Assembly (NCBI RefSeq): GCF_014639255.1
Contig: NZ_BMFV01000014.1
Coordinates: forward strand, 1 to 64,000
From: Pullulanibacillus pueri
GTDB taxonomy: Bacteria; Bacillota; Bacilli; Bacillales; Sporolactobacillaceae
Direction of reading: 5' to 3'
Length of the DNA: 64,000 bases
The stretch's first letter is position 1; the number at the start of each line of letters is the position of its first letter. Below are positions 57,376 to 64,000 of this stretch, piece after piece. Below the pieces are notes generated by a model. The model was not told the origin of the DNA and made no database searches. It worked only from the letters and a program-made list of their open reading frames with translations. The position numbers were made by a program, and so were the translations under genes.

Positions 57376-59016
57376 TTAAGCCTTTTTTAATTGCTTTTCA
57401 ATATAATCTTGGAGTTGATCGATAGCCATTTCCTCAGACTCCCCTGAATGTCTTAATTTAACTTCCACAAAATTTTCAGAAGCTTTTTTACCTACCGTTA
57501 TTCGAATAGGGCACCCAATCAAGTCTGAATCAGCAAACTTTACACCAACCCTTTCATTGCGATCATCAAGTAAAACTTCATACTGATGACCAAGTGTTTC
57601 ATAGAGTTGCTCTGCGAGTTGTTTTTGGTCTTCGTTTTTCATATTGACTGGTACAATATGCAAAGCATATGGCGCAACAGAAAGCGGCCAGCAAATTCCT
57701 TGGTCATCAAAATGTTGTTCGACGACCGCCGACAATGTCCTTGAAACACCAATGCCATAACAACCCATCATAAGCGGCTTGCTCTTGCCATTCTGATCAA
57801 GAAAAGTGGCTTTCATATCTTCACTATAACGGGTCCCTAATTTAAAGACTTGTCCAATTTCAATACCACGCGCAAAACGGATAGTGCCCTTTCCATCAGG
57901 TGAAGGGTCTCCTTCTTTAATCATGCGAAGATCAGCAAATGTCATATGAGTTAAATCACGATCAGGATTGATATTAAAATGGAGAAGCTTTCCATTCATT
58001 TTCAATACGCCATTCACAACGTTTTTCACGCCATTATCTGCCAGGATCTGGATGGACGATGTTTGATCAAAAACATCAAAGTCAACGGTCTCCTCATCAG
58101 AAATGGATTCTAAAAGGGTAACATCCAAAGCATTTTTGACTTTAATGTCATTAACTTCATCTATCGCGCGATATAAAACAGCCACGACGTTGGCTTCACC
58201 ATCACGGAAAAAGCTAATATGGATGGCGTCGGAATCATTTGTGCTTGCTTGTCCTTCATCCAAAGGTAACGGAGTTTCATCACGTTTCTGATCCACATGC
58301 AAGACAGCAGCCATTTCAATATTCGCAGCATACTGAGACTCATCTGAATAAGCAATGGTATCCTCACCTACAGCAGCAAGTGCCATAAATTCATGAGTGT
58401 CTTTTCCCCCTATGGCTCCCGAATCAGCGATAACCGCCCGGAAATCAAGACCACAGCGACTGAAAACCTTTTGATAAGCATCATACATCATATGATAGCG
58501 CTCATCGAGACTTTCCTCATCAGCATGAAAGGAGTAAGCATCCTTCATAATAAATTCACGGCCTCTTAATAACCCGAACCGTGGGCGACGTTCATCACGA
58601 TATTTGGTCTGAATTTGATATAAAGTGAGCGGCAATTTCTTGTAACTTGTCAACTCGTCCCTCACTAAACTTGTAATAATTTCTTCATGTGTGGCCCCAA
58701 GCGCAAAATCACGTCCGTGTCGATCCTTTAAACGCATTAATTCTGGTCCATAAATGTTCCATCTACCCGTTTCATGCCAAAGTTCCGCCGGTTGAATCGC
58801 GGGCATGAGTAATTCTACACAGCCTGCTCGTTCCATCTCTTCCCGTACAATGGCCTCAATTTTTCTGAGGACACGGTAACCTAAAGGAAGGTAAGAATAA
58901 ATACCCGCTGCATTTTGGCGAATATAACCTGCTTTTAATAATAATCGATGGCTGGTACATTCTGCATCAGCCGGATTTTCTCTCATTGTTGGAATTAGCA
59001 TCTGACTTTGTCTCAT
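57376..59016 (-). CDS. proS: ProS, prolyl-tRNA synthetase (bacterial type with editing domain)
   Basis: A 546-residue class II synthetase, bacterial form. The core motifs are [43 protein letters not shown] and [15 protein letters not shown]. The editing insertion (about 225-390) is present, with HLNIN-type ending at [15 protein letters not shown], and an anticodon-binding domain follows ([14 protein letters not shown]). It is about 20 residues shorter than the B. subtilis protein (564). The ribosome site is weak (AAAGGGG, far from the ATG). No T-box leader is visible. Confidence 0.97.
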   Translation of the reverse strand: MRQSQMLIPTMRENPADAECTSHRLLLKAGYIRQNAAGIYSYLPLGYRVLRKIEAIVREEMERAGCVELLMPAIQPAELWHETGRWNIYGPELMRLKDRHGRDFALGATHEEIITSLVRDELTSYKKLPLTLYQIQTKYRDERRPRFGLLRGREFIMKDAYSFHADEESLDERYHMMYDAYQKVFSRCGLDFRAVIADSGAIGGKDTHEFMALAAVGEDTIAYSDESQYAANIEMAAVLHVDQKRDETPLPLDEGQASTNDSDAIHISFFRDGEANVVAVLYRAIDEVNDIKVKNALDVTLLESISDEETVDFDVFDQTSSIQILADNGVKNVVNGVLKMNGKLLHFNINPDRDLTHMTFADLRMIKEGDPSPDGKGTIRFARGIEIGQVFKLGTRYSEDMKATFLDQNGKSKPLMMGCYGIGVSRTLSAVVEQHFDDQGICWPLSVAPYALHIVPVNMKNEDQKQLAEQLYETLGHQYEVLLDDRNERVGVKFADSDLIGCPIRITVGKKASENFVEVKLRHSGESEEMAIDQLQDYIEKQLKKA

Positions 59017-59113
59017 AATTTAAAGATGCCCCTTTCGCACGTATACTCAATCATCAAATATAGAGGACTAACAAGTCCCCTTAATTTAAAGCATTGTTGT
59101 CTTAGATCATTTT

Positions 59114-60361
59114 CTACATAAATATTTTTTGAATATCATTCCAAGTGACAACGATCATTAATAACATCAAAAGCGCAAACCCAATAAAGTGGACAAGTGT
59201 TTCCTTTTTGGGATCAACAGGTTTGCCCCTTAAGGCCTCCGCAAATAAGAACAATAAACGACCACCATCTAAAGCTGGAAGCGGAAGTAGGTTAACAATG
59301 CCTAAGTTGATACTCAGCATTGCTGTCCATTGCATAATCATAAAGATGCCGTAATTTACCACTTGTCCGGTGATGGTATAAATACCGACGGGCCCAGAAA
59401 GTTGATCAATCCCTATGGCACCTGTCACCAGCTGCTTAAGAGCTTGCAATTCTAATTTAATCATTGAATAAGATTGAGTAAAACTCATCTTAATTGATTT
59501 TCCAACACTTTTTTCAAAAGGTTGTTGGACACCAATGATTCCTTGCCCTTGTTCATTTTTCGCTGTTGTCACGTGAAATGTCTTAATATTATTATCACGT
59601 TCAACTTTAATCGTTAAATCTTTATTTGGGCGTTTATTAATGTAAGAAGCAATCTCTGAAAAAGATTCAATGGCATTGCCGTTAATGGTTAAAACACGAT
59701 CTCCTTGATGTAATCCTGCTTTAGTTGCTGGATCATCTGCTGTAAGTTTTCCCAACACCGGTTTATCGGAAGGGACACCTTGAAGGAGAAACATGATGAT
59801 AAAAACAATCAATGCGAGTAAAAAATTGTTAAACGGCCCAGCGAAAATCGTTAAAATTCTATCAAATACAGATTTTGAACCAAATTGCCGATCCAATGGG
59901 GCAATCTGAAATTCCTGACCATCTGTGACATATTCGGCTTTCCGATCAACCGAAAAAGTCAATCGTTCACCATATTCTTCTTCGTAACCTTGGATATAAA
60001 GATCTCTTTCTAAATCAGCACTATCGACCGTAATCACTTTGGCATTTGGATATTTATTCAATTGATTGATGATGATTTTAGAAACCATCTGTTGGGGATT
60101 AAAAAGCAAACCAATGCGATGGCCTGGTTTAAGCTCAATCACTTCTGGATCTTCACCGGCCATTCTAACAAAACCACCGATGGGCAGAAGCCGTAAGGTA
60201 TAGACTGTTTCTTTCTTTTTAATTGAAAAAAGTTTTGGACCAAAACCAATCGCAAATTCACGACAAAGGATGCCGGCTCGCTTAGCTAGCAGTAAATGTC
60301 CGAATTCATGAAAAGAGATAAGAAGCCCAAAAATAATGACAACAGCTATAAACGTTTCCAT
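59114..60361 (-). CDS. rseP: RseP/RasP site-2 intramembrane metalloprotease
   Basis: A 415-residue M50 protease. Zinc ligands are HEFGHLLLAKR in the first membrane helix, and the third ligand is Asp in LPLPALDGGRLLFL near the end. A central PDZ domain (LTADDPATKAGLHQGDRVLTINGN) lies between hydrophobic helices. RasP cleaves membrane anti-sigma factors such as RsiW and remnants of signal peptides and FtsL. It is named rasP in B. subtilis. It is encoded between dxr and proS. Confidence 0.96.
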   Translation of the reverse strand: METFIAVVIIFGLLISFHEFGHLLLAKRAGILCREFAIGFGPKLFSIKKKETVYTLRLLPIGGFVRMAGEDPEVIELKPGHRIGLLFNPQQMVSKIIINQLNKYPNAKVITVDSADLERDLYIQGYEEEYGERLTFSVDRKAEYVTDGQEFQIAPLDRQFGSKSVFDRILTIFAGPFNNFLLALIVFIIMFLLQGVPSDKPVLGKLTADDPATKAGLHQGDRVLTINGNAIESFSEIASYINKRPNKDLTIKVERDNNIKTFHVTTAKNEQGQGIIGVQQPFEKSVGKSIKMSFTQSYSMIKLELQALKQLVTGAIGIDQLSGPVGIYTITGQVVNYGIFMIMQWTAMLSINLGIVNLLPLPALDGGRLLFLFAEALRGKPVDPKKETLVHFIGFALLMLLMIVVTWNDIQKIFM

Positions 60362-60663
60362 ATAAAAACCACCTTTTTCGGTCTTGCCAAAAGAATAACT
60401 GGCGAGTCTGTTCTAGAGGATGAACCCTTAAAGGTTCCTCATGGTTGTCTATACTTCAATCCCTCTTGATCGGGGGTGGATAACGCTCCCTCCAAATGAA
60501 GAAGAGTAAAAGCAAAAAACAAGGGTCGATAAAAAACGCTTCAATTTAAAAAAGCAGGACGTTAGGTAGCGTTGACTTCCAAAAATGCTTTTAAATTGAT
60601 ATATGTTTCCTATGTACTTTATAGATCAATCATTAGGTCAAAACAAAAACAGTCACTTATATT
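60362..60663. other. 302-base gap between rseP and dxr
   Basis: Contains a small hairpin GAGG-AACC/GGTT-CCTC (60416-60440) without a T tract on the minus strand, and A/T-rich sequence toward the dxr stop. No gene or recognised leader element is visible. Confidence 0.35.
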
Positions 60664-61821
60664 TTATTTTATCTTTAAGCCTTCGGACCTAACCCAATGC
60701 CGAATGTCTTTGTCAACTCCCCTAATGTCATCTAATGATGGATGGTGTATAGGTTGATGAGCTTCCATGGCCTTTGTCACAATGGTCTCAATATCGAGAA
60801 AAGCAATCTTACCCTTAAGAAAAGCTGAAACAGCCTCCTCGTTTGCCGCATTAAGTACAGTTGTCATGGTTCCACCTGTTCGACCCGCATCATAAGCAAG
60901 TTTCAGACAAATAAACCTTTGAAAGTCTACTTGACTAAAGTGAAGCTGACCTACTTCCCATAAGTTTAACCTTTTTGCACCATGGAGTTCAAGCCGGTCA
61001 GGAAAGGTGAGCGCGTATTGAATAGGAACCCTCATATCCGGATCACCTAATTGCGCTATCACGCTACTGTCATTATATTCAACTAAAGAGTGGACAATGC
61101 TCTCCTTATGAATTAAAACATCAATATCATCATAAGAAAGGCCAAAGAGCCAATGGGCTTCAATGACTTCTAAACCTTTATTCATCATTGTAGCCGAATC
61201 AACCGTTAGTTTAGCCCCCATGGACCAGTTCGGATGATTCAAGGCATCTTCAATCGTAACATTTTGCAATTCTGAGCGGCTTTTATCTCTAAAACTCCCT
61301 CCTGACGCTGTCAGGATCAGACGGCGGACATCCGCAAGTTTTTCACCATTTAAAGCTTGAAAAATCGCCGAATGTTCACTATCAACAGGTAAGATCTTCA
61401 CATGATTTTTCTCTGCTGCCTCCATCACAAGATGCCCTGCTGTCACTAATGTTTCTTTATTTGATAGGGCAATCGTCTTACCTGCTTCAATTGCGGCAAG
61501 TGTTGGCTCTAAGCCAATCGAACCAAGGACGGCATTCAAAACAATATCTGCTTCATGATAAGCTGCTACTTCTATCAAGCCTTCGAGCCCAGATACCACT
61601 TTCACATTCCCCGATAAATGCCTTTGAAGTTGCTTAGCCACTTGATCATTTTTGACGGAAACCAGTTTGGGCTTTAGCAATTTAATAATTTCCAAACCCT
61701 TGTCTACATTTTCGCCAAAAGCCATGGCCACTAGTCGAAAAGCTTCAGGATGATGTTGAATCACATCGACTGTTTGCAACCCAACAGAACCAGTTGCTCC
61801 AAGAAGACTAATTTTTTTCAT
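60664..61821 (-). CDS. dxr: Dxr, 1-deoxy-D-xylulose 5-phosphate reductoisomerase
   Basis: Second enzyme of the MEP pathway to isopentenyl diphosphate. It has [18 protein letters not shown] (NADPH loop), LANKET-like [53 protein letters not shown] (metal and substrate residues) and [12 protein letters not shown]. Length 385 is normal. It supplies the precursor of the undecaprenyl chain made by UppS two genes away. Confidence 0.96.
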   Translation of the reverse strand: MKKISLLGATGSVGLQTVDVIQHHPEAFRLVAMAFGENVDKGLEIIKLLKPKLVSVKNDQVAKQLQRHLSGNVKVVSGLEGLIEVAAYHEADIVLNAVLGSIGLEPTLAAIEAGKTIALSNKETLVTAGHLVMEAAEKNHVKILPVDSEHSAIFQALNGEKLADVRRLILTASGGSFRDKSRSELQNVTIEDALNHPNWSMGAKLTVDSATMMNKGLEVIEAHWLFGLSYDDIDVLIHKESIVHSLVEYNDSSVIAQLGDPDMRVPIQYALTFPDRLELHGAKRLNLWEVGQLHFSQVDFQRFICLKLAYDAGRTGGTMTTVLNAANEEAVSAFLKGKIAFLDIETIVTKAMEAHQPIHHPSLDDIRGVDKDIRHWVRSEGLKIK

Positions 61822-61866
61822 GAATAAACCTCACTTTTAATGTATTTCCAGCCGTACTCTTCTGTA

Positions 61867-62655
61867 TTAAATAAGTTGAAATAAATAAAGAACTGGGAGG
61901 ACAAATATCCAACTGTCGACCCGATCCAGAACACCGCCATGACCAGGTAGTAGCTTTCCTGAATCTTTGACATCATAATGTCTTTTCAACGCTGATTCAG
62001 CTAAGTCACCAATCGGACCAAAAATAGCGATAAGCAGCGTCATCACGATGAGCTTAAATGGAGTATACGGATCGTCAAAATTCGCAACCAGTTGAAAAAT
62101 TCCAGATATAATCAGAGCGGAAATAATGCCCCCGATCATCCCTTCAATGGTCTTATTCGGGCTAATATGTGGAGCAAGCTTATGTTTCCCCCATTGTCTA
62201 CCAATAAAATAGGCCCCAGAATCGGTCGACCAAATGACAACCAAAATAAAAAGAAGAAGTAATAAGCTTTGTTCAACTCTAACTTGGGAAAGTAGCATGA
62301 ATGAAAAGCCAATATAAAGAGCTGAAAATAACACAAATGAGGCTTTATCATATGAAAAAGTGTTGCGGGAAAACACTGTAACGATTAATAAAATAAGGGC
62401 TAGAGCAATAAAAAGAGTCACCAAATCATAAGAAAATACTTTCTGAACTTCCGCATTGAGTACGACTAATATTACGGCTAAAGCACCAAGAATGGCTTGT
62501 ATGGAATTCTGCTTAATCTTCGCCATCGCAATCAATTCATAATAGGCTATTATTGCCATGACACATGTAAAAAGTTCAAATGGCAAATGCCCGATCACAA
62601 GAAAGGCAATGAAAATAACAGCTGCAATAACACCTGTAACAATTCGTTGTTTCAC
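61867..62655 (-). CDS. cdsA: CdsA, phosphatidate cytidylyltransferase
   Basis: A 262-residue membrane protein with about eight hydrophobic helices. It carries the family signature in the last third: LAESALKRHYDVKDSGKLLPGHGGVLDRVDS. It makes CDP-diacylglycerol, the substrate of PgsA elsewhere in the window. It lies between uppS and dxr with short gaps. Confidence 0.96.
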   Translation of the reverse strand: MKQRIVTGVIAAVIFIAFLVIGHLPFELFTCVMAIIAYYELIAMAKIKQNSIQAILGALAVILVVLNAEVQKVFSYDLVTLFIALALILLIVTVFSRNTFSYDKASFVLFSALYIGFSFMLLSQVRVEQSLLLLLFILVVIWSTDSGAYFIGRQWGKHKLAPHISPNKTIEGMIGGIISALIISGIFQLVANFDDPYTPFKLIVMTLLIAIFGPIGDLAESALKRHYDVKDSGKLLPGHGGVLDRVDSWIFVLPVLYLFQLI

Positions 62656-62723
62656 TTATAAAACTCCTTTAAAAGGCTAAACGGGATTTACACTCCCTAT
62701 GCATTTAGACTGAAATTACCGAA

Positions 62724-63494
62724 TCATCCCTTGATATCACCGTAGCGCCGTGTTCTCAAATTGTATTGCGAGATAGCTTCTTTTAAATGATCTTCAGTAA
62801 AATCAGGCCAATAGACTTTGGTAAACCATAATTCTGTATAGGCGAGTTGCCAAAGCATAAAATTACTTAATCGAAGCTCTCCACTTGTTCTAATCAAAAG
62901 ATCAGGGTCAGGATAGGCCTTTGTTAAGAGATACTCTGAAACAGTACTTTCATCAATCGTTTCGGCATCCAAAAGTCCTTTTTTCGTGTCCTCAGCAATT
63001 TGCCGAATGGCTTCAGTAATTTCATGGCGACTGCCGTAATTCAAAGCAAAATTTAATACCATGCCATCATTTTGCAAGGTTTGTTGTTTCGCTTGATCAA
63101 TCGCTCTTTTCGTGTGAATAGGAAGTCTAGATTCATCACCAATAACTCTCACCTGTACATTTTTTTCCACTAATTCTTTTAAATAAGTGGTTAAAAATTG
63201 TTCTGGGAGTCGCATAAGAAAATCAACTTCATCCTTCGGACGCTTCCAATTCTCAGTGGAGAAAGCATACAATGTTAAAATCCCTACACCAAGATCACTG
63301 GCTTCTCTTACAATCTTTTTTACGATTTTCATGCCCTCTCTGTGGCCAGCGATACGCGGAAGTCCTCTTCCTTTTGCCCAGCGCCCATTGCCGTCCATTA
63401 TAATGGCAATGTGATTGGGTATATTTTGAAGATTGAAGGGTTCGTCTCTATTCTCTTTTGCTTTTATATTTCTGAAGGCTAGTTTCTCAAGCAT
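62724..63494 (-). CDS. uppS: UppS, undecaprenyl diphosphate synthase
   Basis: A cis-prenyltransferase that makes the C55 carrier lipid for wall synthesis. It shows HIAIIMDGNGRWAKGRGLPR, GHREGMKIVKKIV, TLYAFSTENWKRP, LNFALNYGSRHEI and the C-terminal PDPDLLIRTSGELRLSNFMLWQLAYTE. 256 residues, normal length. It follows frr by about 150 bases. Confidence 0.97.
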   Translation of the reverse strand: MLEKLAFRNIKAKENRDEPFNLQNIPNHIAIIMDGNGRWAKGRGLPRIAGHREGMKIVKKIVREASDLGVGILTLYAFSTENWKRPKDEVDFLMRLPEQFLTTYLKELVEKNVQVRVIGDESRLPIHTKRAIDQAKQQTLQNDGMVLNFALNYGSRHEITEAIRQIAEDTKKGLLDAETIDESTVSEYLLTKAYPDPDLLIRTSGELRLSNFMLWQLAYTELWFTKVYWPDFTEDHLKEAISQYNLRTRRYGDIKG

Positions 63495-63647
63495 TAGGGT
63501 TCCTCCTGAAAAGGGATCTGACTATATTAGAGATGGAATGAATAAGGCTTCCCTTTATCCATTCCACCCTAGAAATGACTCAAAAGCTTCCTCCTCTTAA
63601 TAAAGAAAAGCCAAGCTCTTGAACACTCCCTTCTAATATAACATAGA

Positions 63648-64000
63648 TTAAACCTCCATGATTTCCTTTTCTTTATTAGAGCATATTTCATCAATCTTCG
63701 AAATCGTGTCATCTGTTAATTTTTGCACTTGATCCGCAAAACGGTGATGCTCATCTTCTGTGAGCTCCCCATTTTTTTCTGCTTTTTTCAATTGGTCATT
63801 AGCATCCCGACGAATATTACGTACCGCAACCTTTGCCTCTTCTCCCGCTTTTTTCACTTGTTTTACAAGCTCCTTACGGCGTTCCTCGGTTAATGCGGGG
63901 ATCGCCAAACGAATGATATCTCCATCATTATTAGGCGTTAATCCAAGATCTGCCATCAAAATCGCCTTTTCGATATCTCCTAATATTGATTTATCGTAAG
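63648..64000 (-). CDS. frr: Frr, ribosome recycling factor (N-terminus cut by the window)
   Basis: The frame stays open to the window edge: before [10 protein letters not shown] it reads [15 protein letters not shown], the normal RRF sequence, so the methionine at 63959 is internal and the true start lies beyond 64000. What is visible is 117 codons, with [20 protein letters not shown] and the coiled arm to the C-terminus. RRF splits post-termination ribosomes with EF-G. The usual upstream neighbour is pyrH. Confidence 0.96.
   Translation of the reverse strand, partial: YDKSILGDIEKAILMADLGLTPNNDGDIIRLAIPALTEERRKELVKQVKKAGEEAKVAVRNIRRDANDQLKKAEKNGELTEDEHHRFADQVQKLTDDTISKIDEICSNKEKEIMEV

Noticed and set aside
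59017-59113. T-box leader for proS
   Set aside because: The gap is under 100 bases and lacks a T-box sequence or antiterminator.

Overview
The window is about 64 kb of chromosome from a low-to-moderate G+C, endospore-forming member of the Bacillales. The gene order matches the Bacillus subtilis block uppS-cdsA-dxr-rasP-proS-polC-nusA-infB-pnp-spoVF-dapG-spoIIIE-recA-rny-spoVS-kbl-miaB-ricA almost gene for gene, nearly all on the minus strand. Sporulation genes (spoVFA/B, spoIIIE, spoVS, ymdB), Gram-positive PolC, RNase J2 and RNase Y, strong Shine-Dalgarno sequences and frequent GTG/TTG starts all fit. The genus cannot be fixed from the sequence alone; a Sporolactobacillaceae-like bacillus is plausible because selenocysteine use is uncommon in ordinary Bacillus.

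Left part (1-9.8 kb) is an accessory region between miaB-ricA and kbl. It holds most of a selenocysteine system: selB (minus), the 97-nt tRNA-Sec gene selC, and selD. SelD is itself a selenoprotein: its true start is at 5022 and codon 15 is an in-frame UGA followed by two hairpins. selA is not in the window. Next come a complete type I toxin-antitoxin locus (26-residue Hol-Tox/TxpA-like toxin, with a convergent antisense RNA that has its own promoter and a shared terminator), an E. coli-type speD, an ASCH-domain gene, and a Rap-Phr quorum-sensing pair.

Middle part (9.8-42 kb) is the conserved housekeeping and sporulation block: kbl (without tdh), an M19 dipeptidase, spoVS, ymdB, rny, recA (with a LexA-like box), cinA, pgsA, rodZ, ymfK, ymfJ-I-H-F, spoIIIE, ylzJ, tepA, rnjB, dapA-dapG-asd, spoVFB-spoVFA, mlpA and ylxY. 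Lysine and dipicolinate synthesis sit together (asd, dapG, dapA make the dihydrodipicolinate that SpoVFA/B convert to dipicolinic acid for the spore core). tdh, ymxH, pbpX, ymfC and ymfD are absent from their usual places.

Right part (42-64 kb) is the translation/RNA block pnp, rpsO, ribF-truB, rbfA, ylxP-infB-ylxQ-ylxR-nusA-rimP, then polC, proS, rseP, dxr, cdsA, uppS and the start-proximal end-clipped frr.

The most striking unexplained structure is a family of non-coding repeats of about 280-430 bp, with several partial copies, placed only in gaps between transcription units (12.4-13.2, 14.8, 22.1-22.5, 26.6, 38.1-38.5 and 41.3-42.0 kb). They occur in both orientations, carry imperfect terminal inverted repeats and strong internal hairpins, and are built from shuffled modules. 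They look like MITE-like elements or structured RNAs.
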